A stretch of DNA of 64,000 nt from Paracoccaceae bacterium. Lineage in GTDB: Bacteria > Pseudomonadota > Alphaproteobacteria > Rhodobacterales > Rhodobacteraceae. Below are positions 44,378 through 53,229 of this stretch, one piece after another. The stretch is taken from NCBI GenBank assembly GCA_016744015.1, contig JADGFD010000003.1:186001-250000 (forward strand), written 5' to 3'. How positions within the stretch are numbered: position 1 is the stretch's first letter; the number at the start of each line of letters is the position of its first letter. The notes beneath the pieces are model-generated. The model ran no database searches. It was not told where the DNA came from and saw only the letters and a program-made list of their open reading frames with translations. The translations under genes were made by a program, and so were the position numbers.

Positions 44378-44441
44378 AATTCGCCCAAAGCCTGTGGCTC
44401 GGGCGAATTGAATTTTGAAGTGGCCGCGCTTTACGCGGCCA
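44378..44441 (-). promoter_or_regulatory. Two hairpins between hcp and tagJ
   Basis: Reading on the minus strand after hcp: first TGGCCGCG/CGCGGCCA (44421-44428 with 44434-44441, 5-nt loop), then AATTCGCCC/GGGCGAATT (44378-44386 with 44401-44409, 14-nt loop). Neither has a proper U-tract, so they may protect the hcp 3' end or partly attenuate transcription, letting hcp be made in excess of the downstream genes. Confidence 0.55.
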
Positions 44442-44449
44442 GCAAGCCA

Positions 44450-44986
44450 TTAAACAGCGTATTGCGCTGTGTTCTTGACCCGGCTCCACTCGGCCTTTTT
44501 GGTGCGCGAAGTATCCATAGAGCCATCGGCTTTCTGTGGGATATATTCCACTTTCATCGCGCCATATTGCAAAGTGATGCTTTCTTCACAGATATCATCA
44601 CCATCTGAGCCGGACCATTCAATGTCCTGCACCATTACGTGCTTGAAGTGGAACTTCATGAAGGTTGCACCCGAATCAGTGGTCGAACCACCCGAGCGGC
44701 GCAGTTCAACAATAAACTCGTCGAAGTGGCGGCCAACGCAAAGCTGCTGAAAAAAGCCGGGCGAACCAAGGTCGGTTTTTCTGGTAATGCTAAATTCTTT
44801 GAATGTCGCCTTACCGGCACCACCGCCACCTGAGCTTGAGCCGATGTTAATATTGTTTTCAGCGCCAAACGAAAAACTGATTAGCTCAAACGCGCCTTTG
44901 TCAGACATTGCGGCGTCGAGAGTTTCGCCCGGAACCTTTTCTTTGTCTGCCGAAGCGGTGAAATATCCAAATGAGTCAAAAGCCAT
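44450..44986 (-). CDS. hcp: T6SS inner-tube protein Hcp (TssD)
   Basis: A 178-aa Hcp-family protein. Family features are the start AFDSFGYFTAS, the segment NINIGSSSGGGGAGKATFKEF, SPGFFQQLCVGRHFDEF and the late CEESITLQYGAMKVEY. It stacks as hexamers to form the tube pushed out by the sheath. A strong ribosome site (GGAGATAAAAAC before the ATG) fits high expression. Two hairpins follow the gene. Confidence 0.95.
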   Translation of the reverse strand: MAFDSFGYFTASADKEKVPGETLDAAMSDKGAFELISFSFGAENNINIGSSSGGGGAGKATFKEFSITRKTDLGSPGFFQQLCVGRHFDEFIVELRRSGGSTTDSGATFMKFHFKHVMVQDIEWSGSDGDDICEESITLQYGAMKVEYIPQKADGSMDTSRTKKAEWSRVKNTAQYAV

Positions 44987-45073
44987 GTTTTTATCTCCTA
45001 TATATCATGGTGTCTCTAATTATTGAGTCGGGCCGCGGGGAGCATCCCCCCCGAAGCAGTATTATATCACCAG

Positions 45074-46561
45074 TTATTTCTTCTCGGAGGGCAGTTTCGA
45101 TACTAATCGTAGCGAAACAGACAGCCCCTCGAGCTGGTAATGCGGGCGAAGGAAAAACTTCGAAGAGTAATACCCGGGGTTGCCCTCGATCTCTTCGACG
45201 ACCACCTCAGCGGCGGCCAACGGTTTTTGAGCCTTTACCTCTTCCGACGAAATGTCGGCATTGAAGTCAACGTAATCGTTAATCCAGGTTTGCAGCCAAG
45301 CCTGCATGTCGTCCCGTTCTTTGAACGAACCCACCTTATCTCTTACGATACACTTCAGATAGTGAGCGAAGCGGCAAGTTGCAAACAAATAAGGCAATCT
45401 TGCCCCAAGATTCGCGTTTGCCGTGGCATCCGGGTCATCATATTCGGCTGGTTTGTGCAAGCTCTGCGCGCCAATAAAGGCAGCTAAATCAGAGTTTTTA
45501 CGGTGCACAAGTGGCATCAAGCCATTGTTTGCCAGCTCAGATTCCCGCCGATCAGAAATCGCAATTTCTGTCGGGCATTTCATGTCTACGCCGCCATCAT
45601 CGGACGGGAAAGTATGGGTTGGCAGGTTTTCAACCGCGCCACCGCTTTCCACACCGCGAATACGCGTGCACCAGCCATATTGCTTAAAGGACTTGGTGAT
45701 GTTGGTGGCCATGCCATAGGCAGCATTCACCCAGGCATATTTACCGCTATCCGCGCCTTCGGTATCCTCTTCAAAAGCAAACTCTTCCACAGGGTCAGTT
45801 TTGGCCCCATAAGGATGCCGCCCAAGGAAGCGCGGCATGGCCAGTGCCAAATACTGGCTGTCAGCGCTTTCGCGCAGGCTGCGCCACGCGGCATATTCCG
45901 GCGTTGAGAAAATCTTGGTCAGGTCACGCGGGTTGGCCAACTCGTTCCAGCTGTCCATTTGCATAAGCGAAGGGCTACCGCCGGTAATAAACGGCGCGTG
46001 CGAGGCCGCAGCCACTTTAGACATTTCGCCTAAAAGCTCCACATCGGGCGGGGAGTGGTCGAAGTGATAATCACCCACCAAGCAGCCATAAGGCTCGCCA
46101 CCAAACTGGCCATACTCTTCTTCATACAGTTTTTTGAAAATCGGTGACTGATCCCAAGCCGTGCCCTTAAATTTGCGCATGGTTTTGGAAAGGTCTTTTT
46201 TTGAAATATTCAAAACCCGAATTTTAAGCTGCTCGTCGGTCTCGGTATTATTCACCAAGTGAGACAAGCCGCGCCACGCGCTTTCCAGCTTCTGGAACTC
46301 GTCATTATGCAAAATCTCGTTCACTTGCGCGGTCAGGGTTTTGTCAATCTCCGCAATAATGCCCTCAATGGTGCGCAGCGCATCATCGGAAACCAGCGCC
46401 GTATTCACCAGCGCTTGCTCAGCAAGGGTTTTCACCGCTTCTTCTACAGCCGTTTTGGCGGTGTCAGATTTCGGGCGGAATTCTTTTTGCAGCAAGTTGG
46501 CAAAATCGTCATTCGCAAAAATGCTTTCGCCGCCTTGGGCTTCCTGTTCTAGTTCAGCCAT
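45074..46561 (-). CDS. tssC: T6SS sheath large subunit TssC (VipB)
   Basis: A 495-aa canonical EvpB/TssC protein (FQKLESAWRGLSHLVNNTE, GEMSKVAAASHAPFITG, MPRFLGRHPYGAKTDPVEEF, CPTEIAISDRRESELANNG). It forms the contractile sheath with TssB. It starts exactly at the tssB stop. A diverged TssC-like domain also occurs at the C-terminus of the giant protein at 28799. Confidence 0.97.
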   Translation of the reverse strand: MAELEQEAQGGESIFANDDFANLLQKEFRPKSDTAKTAVEEAVKTLAEQALVNTALVSDDALRTIEGIIAEIDKTLTAQVNEILHNDEFQKLESAWRGLSHLVNNTETDEQLKIRVLNISKKDLSKTMRKFKGTAWDQSPIFKKLYEEEYGQFGGEPYGCLVGDYHFDHSPPDVELLGEMSKVAAASHAPFITGGSPSLMQMDSWNELANPRDLTKIFSTPEYAAWRSLRESADSQYLALAMPRFLGRHPYGAKTDPVEEFAFEEDTEGADSGKYAWVNAAYGMATNITKSFKQYGWCTRIRGVESGGAVENLPTHTFPSDDGGVDMKCPTEIAISDRRESELANNGLMPLVHRKNSDLAAFIGAQSLHKPAEYDDPDATANANLGARLPYLFATCRFAHYLKCIVRDKVGSFKERDDMQAWLQTWINDYVDFNADISSEEVKAQKPLAAAEVVVEEIEGNPGYYSSKFFLRPHYQLEGLSVSLRLVSKLPSEKK

Positions 46562-47073
46562 TATTCAGCCTCCCCTTCGTCAGATTTCGGCTTCGGCGTA
46601 GAGGCCAGTGCTTTAAGCAAAGCCGGGTCTTGGGTAATTTTTGCCATCAAATCCTCGGCACCGGTTTTACCGTCCATATAGGTCATCAGGTTCGAAAGCT
46701 GGGTGCGAGCCTCCAAAAGCTTGCGTAACGGCTCCACCTTGCTGGCAATCGCCGCCGGGGAAAAGTCGTCCATGCTTTCAAAGGTGATATCCACCGCCAT
46801 GTTGCCCTCACCCGTCAGCGTGTTTGGCACGCTAAACGCCGCGCGCGGCTTCATGGATTTCATCCGGCTGTCAAAGTTATCAATGTCGATCTCAAGGAAC
46901 TTCCGGTCTGCCACCGATGGCAACGGCTCCTCGGATTTGCCCGAAAGATCAGACATAACACCCATCACAAATGGCAGCTGCACCTTTTTCTCGGCGCCAT
47001 AAAGCTCCACATCATATTCGATCTGCACCCGCGGTGCGCGGTTTCTCGCAATAAATTTTTGACTACTCGCCAT
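46561..47073 (-). CDS. tssB: T6SS sheath small subunit TssB (VipA)
   Basis: A 170-aa canonical TssB (NRAPRVQIEYDVELYGAEKK, VMSDLSGKSE, NFDSRMKSMKPRAAF, LRKLLEARTQLSNLMTYMDG). It is so similar to residues 1-150 of the giant protein at 28799 that the two must derive from a gene duplication. It is 45 bases downstream of tssA. Confidence 0.97.
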   Translation of the reverse strand: MASSQKFIARNRAPRVQIEYDVELYGAEKKVQLPFVMGVMSDLSGKSEEPLPSVADRKFLEIDIDNFDSRMKSMKPRAAFSVPNTLTGEGNMAVDITFESMDDFSPAAIASKVEPLRKLLEARTQLSNLMTYMDGKTGAEDLMAKITQDPALLKALASTPKPKSDEGEAE

Positions 47074-47117
47074 TTCTCAATTCCCTTCCTGATGCCCGAG
47101 GCTGCGCCCCGCTTAAA

Positions 47118-48146
47118 TTAGTAACTGTCGTCTTCCAGCCCGCCAATGGTGCGAACCTGATTCATACCCTCCGAGGCCATATCCTTCATAATGGTCACAA
47201 AATCGGCCGCCACCAGCCGCCGTGCGCGCTGCAACAGCACGGGCACAGGGCTTGAAGGCTCGCTGCGCGCATAATATTCGCAGATCTTGTCAATCATGCG
47301 GGTCACGTCATCCCGGGTGTTGATCCCTCCCGAAATCGGTGCCGACTGCGCCACCGAAGCCGCCTCTTGCTCAACGACCTCATCTTCCGGCACAACCACC
47401 TCATCAGCCCCGCCACCCAAAACGCTGGAAATCGCATTTTGCGCTTTATAAAGCGCTTTATCCAATTCAGAGAGGTCCGGCCCCAACGCACCAACCTTCT
47501 CGTCAAAAACAGCCGTGATGGCTTTTACGTGCTCTCGCGCATTGCTCACCGCATCGCGAATCGCGGTCATGGTTTCTTCATCAGTGTCCTGAAAGGCCGC
47601 AGAAATGCTGGCATGGTCTATCGGGTCTTGCCCCTCGCCCAGAGATATTTCGCCGTCGGCAATTGAAATATCCCTCAGAGAAAACCGGCCCATGGCTCGG
47701 CTATCAGTAAGTGGTGCACGGCGCACCGCCCGTAAAACCGTATCCGGACCCACCAGCCCGCGCAGCGCGTTTACCCGCATCGTTGGGTCGTCGTCATCAT
47801 CTTCGTCAAGCTCAGGATGCACACATTCCCAATAACGCTCAACCGCGCCGCTAATATAGGCCAGCACTCGCTCAAACGGCACAAAGCCGTGGCTATGTAA
47901 ACAGGCCTCGGCCAAAAACACCGCCGCGCGCAAATCCTTACTGCGCTCGAGAATGCCCAGCGCCATACTGCCAACCTTAGAGAAATCGACATCTTCGCCG
48001 GCCAGCACGGAATCGCCAACTTGTTGCTCTTCCTTGGGCTTGGAAATCGTCTCAAGCTCAATGAAATCCGGGTCATATTCCAGATCAGCCCCGCAGGCAG
48101 ACTCGCCCGAATACTCAAGCAGCAACGCTTCTACGTTGATTTCCAT
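47118..48146 (-). CDS. tssA: T6SS protein TssA (ImpA)
   Basis: A protein of about 342 aa with the ImpA N-terminal domain (SGESACGADLEYDPDFIELE) and an acidic middle. I chose ATG 48146 because the domain begins at MEINVEALLLEYSG right after it and a G-rich ribosome site lies upstream. TssA acts at the baseplate or the distal end of the growing sheath. The gene is the first of the long T6SS transcription unit, so the operon promoter should lie in 48147-48379. Confidence 0.9.
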   Translation of the reverse strand: MEINVEALLLEYSGESACGADLEYDPDFIELETISKPKEEQQVGDSVLAGEDVDFSKVGSMALGILERSKDLRAAVFLAEACLHSHGFVPFERVLAYISGAVERYWECVHPELDEDDDDDPTMRVNALRGLVGPDTVLRAVRRAPLTDSRAMGRFSLRDISIADGEISLGEGQDPIDHASISAAFQDTDEETMTAIRDAVSNAREHVKAITAVFDEKVGALGPDLSELDKALYKAQNAISSVLGGGADEVVVPEDEVVEQEAASVAQSAPISGGINTRDDVTRMIDKICEYYARSEPSSPVPVLLQRARRLVAADFVTIMKDMASEGMNQVRTIGGLEDDSY

Positions 48147-48379
48147 ACGTCCCCCGTTACGGCAGCCAAACACACGGCACACCAGTGGCTTTTACCATTT
48201 CCTGCCATCCTAGGCGCAAAAAATCCCTCCGGCAACATTTTTTCTCAAAGCAATTCCAATAGTTTCGCTAAATTGTCTTCAAGTAGACACAGCCCAAAGC
48301 CCACGCCTATTAAGCGCAAAGATTATCGACAGCACACCGCTTTTCCCTTAGCATGGCCAAAATCTTTAAGAGGTGCCCT
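48147..48379. promoter_or_regulatory. Divergent promoter region of the T6SS operon
   Basis: This 233-bp gap lies between tssA (minus) and an M15 peptidase gene (plus). It includes an AT-rich stretch (48230-48280) and an inverted repeat TGTCT-N6-AGACA at 48274-48289. I cannot assign -35 or -10 boxes with confidence, and no sigma-54-type GG-N10-GC element was recognised. Confidence 0.45.
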
Positions 48380-49192
48380 ATGAAACTGGCTAACATTTTA
48401 CTCGCCGCTGCCATTATTCTTGCCCCGGCAGGGTGGTATCTGGCCTATTTTCTGTTTTTCAGCATCAATAGCTACCCAACCCGTGAAGAATTCGACGCGC
48501 TACACGAAAAGCATACTGCCCTGACAATTGATTTTAACAGCCTGCAACAGCAGATCACCAACCAGGGCCAGCGGGCTGCGGATGCCCAAACCACGACCTA
48601 TTCCGAATCAACCAATGATACCAACACGCTCGTAGATATCTACTCGCAGGTGGTCAATATCGCCAATCGGCGCGAGGTCAATGAAGGCCTGACCAACTCA
48701 TCCTCCAGTTATCTTGTTGGCCTTTTTGGCCCCCCCCGCGAAGATCTCTCGCAAGAGTGCCAACCCATGACCAACCCGCTCCTGAAAGACCTCGTGGTCA
48801 CCCGTGATGTTGGCCCGATCCGTGTCACCTTGCTAGAGCCAGCTATTGTTTCGATGCAGCAGGTTTTCAAAAACGTTCAGGTGTTCGAGCCCGAGCTTTA
48901 TGACCGCATCTCCTCCGCTGGCTCGCTCTGCGTCCGGCTCATTCGCGGCTCCGAGACCTCCATCTCCACCCACGCTTTCGGCCTCTCGGTTGACCTCAAC
49001 ATAGATGGCCAGCTCGACACATTGGGAGACGGCAAAACCCAGCTCGGCCTCACCATTCTGGCTGATTTCTTTAATAAGGAGGGCTGGTATTGGGGGGCAG
49101 GCTTTGGCCGTGAAGATTCGATGCACTTTCAGGTTTCGCGCGAAAAAATCGAAACATGGCAGCGGCTTGGGCAAATCCCCAGTCGCAACTAA
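48380..49192 (+). CDS. Membrane-anchored M15-family D,D- or L,D-peptidase
   Basis: 270 aa from ATG 48380, which has an AAGAGG ribosome site. One N-terminal membrane helix (ILLAAAIILAPAGWYLAYFLF) is followed by a coiled-coil-like stretch and a C-terminal M15 zinc-peptidase domain with STHAFGLSVDLN (S-x-H-x-x-G-x-x-x-D) and EDSMHFQV (E-D-x-x-H-F), the metal and catalytic residues. It should cut peptidoglycan peptides in the periplasm. Being divergent from tssA, it may open the wall for the T6SS membrane complex or be an unrelated wall-remodelling enzyme. Confidence 0.83.
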   Translation: MKLANILLAAAIILAPAGWYLAYFLFFSINSYPTREEFDALHEKHTALTIDFNSLQQQITNQGQRAADAQTTTYSESTNDTNTLVDIYSQVVNIANRREVNEGLTNSSSSYLVGLFGPPREDLSQECQPMTNPLLKDLVVTRDVGPIRVTLLEPAIVSMQQVFKNVQVFEPELYDRISSAGSLCVRLIRGSETSISTHAFGLSVDLNIDGQLDTLGDGKTQLGLTILADFFNKEGWYWGAGFGREDSMHFQVSREKIETWQRLGQIPSRN

Positions 49193-49205
49193 GCACTCCC
49201 CTCTC

Positions 49206-49260
49206 AGCGCGGCGCGCACGCAGTATCACCACTAGCGCAGCCTTGCCGCGCCGCCACCGA
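49206..49260. repeat. Convergent-intergenic palindrome, copy B
   Basis: The arms GCGGCGCG (49209-49216) and CGCGCCGC (49247-49254) enclose a 30-nt loop. It contains AGCGCAGCCTTGC, as in the copy at 9977, and ends CCGCGCCGCCACCGA, as in the copy at 398. It lies between the convergent M15 peptidase and mipZ. Confidence 0.6.
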
Positions 49261-49263
49261 AGC

Positions 49264-50073
49264 CTAAAACTTGATCGAAACATCTGGCAAATCAAGCGCC
49301 TTCACCAACTCCCGCACCTCTTGCCGTGCGGCAATGTTGGAAAGGCTCATGGCCAGCCGATTGCTCTTCTTGAGGTCCAACAATGTGAGCCCCATCGCAA
49401 ACAGCTCCCGAAAGATCACCCGCTCGGAAAACCCCGGCACAATCCGAAACCCAATGCGCTTTGAAAGATTCTCCAGCGCCTTGCCAACCTTCCGCCGGTT
49501 ATGGGCCTGACTATGTGAAAGCCGGTTGCGCAGCACCACCCAGTCCACCGGTTTCAGCCCCGCCGAGGCCCGCAACTGCCGCGCCTCCCATACCAGCTCC
49601 GAATACACCGACGGCCCCAGCACCTTGCCTGATTTCGCATCCATCCGCGCCAGCAAATCAAAATCCACCAGCGAGTCGTTCATCGGGGTTATCAGCGTAT
49701 CTGCCACCGAGTGCGCCATGCGGGCGTAGCGCGTATCAGAGCCGGGGCAGTCTATCATTATAAAATCACAGCTTTCGTCTAGCGTGGCTAGCGCCTGAGC
49801 AAAGCGCGCCTCTTCCTCAGCCTGTGCCGCCTCAATGCTATCAGCTTTTGACAGGTGCAGCGCAAATTGCCGAGGCGTGGAAAGCTCCATCTCGTCTCGC
49901 GCCGCCGTCGCTGCGCGGTTTTCCAGATACCTGAAAAAGCTCTGCTGCCGCAAATCAAGGTCGATGGCGCCCACGGACTTCCCCGCCGCCATAAGCGCCG
50001 CACACAAATGCATCGCCGTGGTAGATTTACCCGACCCGCCCTTTTCATTCCCCAAAACAATCACATGTGCCAT
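49264..50073 (-). CDS. mipZ: Division-plane positioning ATPase MipZ
   Basis: About 269 aa, a ParA/MinD-type P-loop ATPase. It has the deviant Walker A GNEKGGSGKSTTAMH, the signature IDLDLRQQSFFRYLENR and DFIMIDCPGSD. The C-terminal half matches Caulobacter MipZ (DWVVLRNRLSHSQAHNRRKV, GFRIVPGFSERVIFRELF). MipZ forms a gradient with ParB and inhibits FtsZ away from midcell. Three successive ATGs occur at 50079, 50076 and 50073; MAHVIVLGNEKGG from 50073 fits the family best. Confidence 0.94.
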   Translation of the reverse strand: MAHVIVLGNEKGGSGKSTTAMHLCAALMAAGKSVGAIDLDLRQQSFFRYLENRAATAARDEMELSTPRQFALHLSKADSIEAAQAEEEARFAQALATLDESCDFIMIDCPGSDTRYARMAHSVADTLITPMNDSLVDFDLLARMDAKSGKVLGPSVYSELVWEARQLRASAGLKPVDWVVLRNRLSHSQAHNRRKVGKALENLSKRIGFRIVPGFSERVIFRELFAMGLTLLDLKKSNRLAMSLSNIAARQEVRELVKALDLPDVSIKF

Positions 50074-50208
50074 CATCAAACCTTTATTACGCCCCTCTCT
50101 TTACCCGATCACTTTAGCTGGGGGAAGGCGCGAAAAATGCTTGCCAAACGCTGGCATTGAGCGTTCAGTCAATGCCGTAGGATTCTCTTGTTCCGAAAAG
50201 GCAAGCAC

Positions 50209-51492
50209 ATGAAAACATCTCCGATCTGGTGGGAATTCCCCGAATGGGGCCAGCGCCCAACCACCACCGCAACGCCTCCCGCAAAAGTGGATGTCGCCGT
50301 TATTGGCGCGGGCTATACTGGACTAAACACAGCGCTGGTGTTGGCCCGTGCTGGGGTTTCGGTGGCGGTGTTTGAGGCTGGTGAATTTGGCGCGGGCGCC
50401 AGCTCCCGCAATGGCGGCATGGTCGGCCCGAGCTTTCATAAGCTCGGCGTAAACGGCATGAAGCAACAGTTTGGCGAGACCGTGGCCAATGGTATATTGG
50501 CAGAGAGCATCGGCTTTATTGACCATCTCGAAGCCTTTCTGAAGGCTGAAGACATAGATGCAGATTTCAAGCGCACCGGTCGCCTGCTCGGGGCGCGCAG
50601 GCTTGCAGATCTCGACCGCTACAAAAACATGCTGGAGACATTACAAGGCGCTTGTGATGTCAAAGGCCATATTGTTGCCAAGCAAGATATGCAAAGCGAG
50701 ATCGGCTCGCACCATTATCAGGGCGGCCTCGTATTCCCAACCGATGGTGGGCTGAACCCAGCCAAATACCTAGCCGGCCTCGCGCAAAAACTTGTGGATG
50801 CCGGCGGGCAGATATTCACCCAAACCCCCGTTGAAAACATCACCAAAAGCGCCAAAGGCCATACCCTCACAACCCCGCGCGGCGCGGTGCTGGCCGATGA
50901 AATCGCCATTTGCACCAACGGGTACACGGGCAAGCAATTCGGCGCCCTCCGCCGCCGCATACTGCCGCTCCGCAGCGCCATTCTGGCCACCGAAGAGCTG
51001 CCAACCGCGCAGATGGACGAGCTATTCCCGAACCGCCGCATGCACGGCGACAGCCGCCGCTTGGTCGCATACTACCGCCCCTCCCCCGACGGAAAGCGCC
51101 TGCTGTTTGGCGGCCGTGCTGTCGGCCTCACCGAGCGCCCCGTTGCTAACGAGCGCCTGCTACGCCACATGATGCTTGAGGTTTTCCCGCAGCTTTCAGC
51201 CATAAAAACCACCCATGTTTGGTCCGGCCTCGTGGCCTATACCTTTAGCCACGCGCCTCATATCGGAAAGCTTGACGGCATTCACTATGCCATGGGTTAC
51301 GTTGGCTCAGGCGTGGCGCGGTCGAGCTATTTTGGCCAGAAGCTCGGCCAGAAGATATTGGGCAACGAGGAAGCAGGGCAAACCATGTTTGACCAGCTCA
51401 CCTTCAAAACCAAACCGCTCTATACCGGCAACCCATGGTTTATGCCGGGCCTCGTGCGCTGGCAAAGCATGCTCGACAGATTCAAGCTTTAG
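50209..51492 (+). CDS. NAD(P)/FAD-dependent oxidoreductase (DAO family)
   Basis: 427 aa from ATG 50209. The FAD motif is AVIGAGYTGLNTALVLARAG, followed by FEAGEFGAGASSRNGGMVGP, typical of the GlpD/DadA/PuuB group. The late segment GYVGSGVARSSYFGQKLG is the second flavin contact. The start of the protein (SPIWWEFPEWG) resembles gamma-glutamylputrescine-oxidase-like enzymes, so an amine substrate is plausible but not proven. It is divergent from mipZ and is a single gene. Confidence 0.82.
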   Translation: MKTSPIWWEFPEWGQRPTTTATPPAKVDVAVIGAGYTGLNTALVLARAGVSVAVFEAGEFGAGASSRNGGMVGPSFHKLGVNGMKQQFGETVANGILAESIGFIDHLEAFLKAEDIDADFKRTGRLLGARRLADLDRYKNMLETLQGACDVKGHIVAKQDMQSEIGSHHYQGGLVFPTDGGLNPAKYLAGLAQKLVDAGGQIFTQTPVENITKSAKGHTLTTPRGAVLADEIAICTNGYTGKQFGALRRRILPLRSAILATEELPTAQMDELFPNRRMHGDSRRLVAYYRPSPDGKRLLFGGRAVGLTERPVANERLLRHMMLEVFPQLSAIKTTHVWSGLVAYTFSHAPHIGKLDGIHYAMGYVGSGVARSSYFGQKLGQKILGNEEAGQTMFDQLTFKTKPLYTGNPWFMPGLVRWQSMLDRFKL

Positions 51493-51554
51493 TAAAAGTA
51501 AGAGCATGCCGCATTAACTTGAGCAAAATCCAGAACCGGCTAAAAAACCGGATA

Positions 51555-52892
51555 TTAAAGGCTCGCGATCTTTTTCGCGGCCCTTTCACCCGACATCAAC
51601 GCACCGTGGGTTGTGCTGTGATACTTAAATATCGTGTGTTCACCCGCCATAAAAATACGGCCTGCCACAGGGCTTTCAAAGCTTTCATATTGCGCGATAG
51701 TCCCGCCCGCTTGTGGGTAAGAATAAGCGCCCCTAAAATTAGGTTCTTGTGACCAATGAGTGGCCAAAACTGCGCTTGGCCTCTCCACGGCACGCCCCCA
51801 AACCGAGCGCAAAACCTCTAGTGCGTCAGCCGTCATGGCTGGTTTTGACATCGCATCAGCAACAGGCGCGTAGTGGCCAAAAGACAGGCCAAGCAAGATG
51901 TTTTCCTCACTAAAAGTTCGGTAGTTTATCCAGTAATTCCAGCGGCCTTTGGGCTCGGTCATAATGCCAAAATACTGCGTATGAACGTCCCAAAACGCGC
52001 GCTCAAATTTGAGTGCAATTTTGGTGACCGTGCCAAACCCGATCCCTTCAATGGCATTTCGCATGGCATCCGGCAGCGGCGGGTCAAACAGGATATTACC
52101 CGCTTTCAGCACACCAAGCGACGCCGTGCACACCGCATAATCGGCGTGTTCCCCTTCAACCAAAACGCCCTCATCACCATAAAAAACCCGGGATACAGGT
52201 GTATTAAGCCGAATATCCAAGCCCTCCACCAAGGGTGTCAAAATCCCGTCATACCCCTTTGGTAAGATCACATCTTCGCCTCTATATTTGTCATCAGCAA
52301 AGGCATGGGCAGCAGAAATTTCTTCAATACCCGCGCCGAGGTCAAATTCAATAAAGGCCGAAAGCATCCATTGTGCCCGTGGGTCGTTCAGCAATACGGG
52401 GGCAACATCTTGGATCACTTGATAAATGCTCCGATCCCCCCAGCGCCGCCCTTGCTGTTCAAGTTTACGAAGCAGCGCTTCATATTGGTCATCAATCCAC
52501 TGATAATCGGCTTCATTCACGGGCTGCCTTTGCATATTTTGTAGCTCAAGGCTGTCATCATCGGTTATAAAGGTTGGCGCATCCACTTGCATTGCCAGCT
52601 TTTTAACGGGGTTGGCTCTGCTCGGCCCGTGTATCCACCCCGCGCCATATTCAAATGGCGCACCCATTGAATGGTCGGTGCGAATGCGCCCGCCAATATA
52701 GGATTCGGCTTCAAAAACAATAACCTCGGCCCCAAGGCTTCGGAGCGTATGCGCTGCCGCCAGCCCTGCAATGCCGGCCCCAATGACAATCACCTTTTTG
52801 CCTTGCCCTCCCCGTGCAGTAGCTTGCCCGGAAATACTGGTAACAAACGAGGCGATGGCTGCCTTTAATACGGCGCGACGGGTGAAATCCAT
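51555..52892 (-). CDS. Exported flavin amine oxidase family protein
   Basis: 445 aa. The N-terminus is a likely twin-arginine signal (FTRRAVLKAAIASFVTSISG), fitting export of a folded flavoprotein. The FAD motif VIVIGAGIAGLAAAHTLRSLG and the GGRIRTDHS segment follow; GAGWIHG and, near the end, FMAGEHTIFKYHSTTHGALM complete the amine-oxidase signature. Substrate may be a polyamine or another amine. It converges with the preceding FAD gene and is separated from rpmE by a strong terminator. Confidence 0.85.
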   Translation of the reverse strand: MDFTRRAVLKAAIASFVTSISGQATARGGQGKKVIVIGAGIAGLAAAHTLRSLGAEVIVFEAESYIGGRIRTDHSMGAPFEYGAGWIHGPSRANPVKKLAMQVDAPTFITDDDSLELQNMQRQPVNEADYQWIDDQYEALLRKLEQQGRRWGDRSIYQVIQDVAPVLLNDPRAQWMLSAFIEFDLGAGIEEISAAHAFADDKYRGEDVILPKGYDGILTPLVEGLDIRLNTPVSRVFYGDEGVLVEGEHADYAVCTASLGVLKAGNILFDPPLPDAMRNAIEGIGFGTVTKIALKFERAFWDVHTQYFGIMTEPKGRWNYWINYRTFSEENILLGLSFGHYAPVADAMSKPAMTADALEVLRSVWGRAVERPSAVLATHWSQEPNFRGAYSYPQAGGTIAQYESFESPVAGRIFMAGEHTIFKYHSTTHGALMSGERAAKKIASL

Positions 52893-52950
52893 AGCAGCCT
52901 CCCAATAACGATTACCCTCACATTACCAGAAGCGCATCGCATTACCCATA

Positions 52951-52983
52951 AAAAAAGCCGCTCCAAACTAGAGCGGCTTTTTT
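52951..52983 (-). terminator. Terminator after rpmE
   Basis: AAAAAAGCCGCTC (52951-52963) and GAGCGGCTTTTTT (52971-52983) form a 13-bp stem with a 7-nt loop and a T-tract in either direction. It lies 20 bases after the rpmE stop on the minus strand. Confidence 0.92.
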
Positions 52984-53003
52984 TATTTCGGAAAAGGCAT
53001 AGC

Positions 53004-53225
53004 TTAGAAGCCAAGGCCTTCGTATTTTTTCTTAAACTTGGAAACACGGCCGCCAGTATCCAGCAGGCGGTGGCCGCCGCCGGTCCAGGCAGGGTGCACC
53101 GTTGGGTCGATGTCGAGCACCAAGGTTTCGCCCGGCTTGCCGTAGGTCGAAAAGGTTTTGTACTCGGTGCCATCGGTCATTTTAACCGTGATCTCGTGGT
53201 AGTCGGGGTGGATGTCATTTTTCAT
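53004..53225 (-). CDS. rpmE: Large ribosomal subunit protein L31
   Basis: A 73-aa L31 ([19 protein letters not shown], then [21 protein letters not shown]). The zinc-binding cysteines of the C+ form are absent, so it is a cysteine-free form, which is less likely to act as a zinc store. It is 4 bases downstream of rplS. Confidence 0.95.
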   Translation of the reverse strand: MKNDIHPDYHEITVKMTDGTEYKTFSTYGKPGETLVLDIDPTVHPAWTGGGHRLLDTGGRVSKFKKKYEGLGF

Positions 53226-53229
53226 CTTT

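Noticed and set aside
48274-48289. TGTCT-N6-AGACA as a T6SS operator
   Set aside because: Short symmetric site likely to occur by chance; recorded within the promoter-region entry only.
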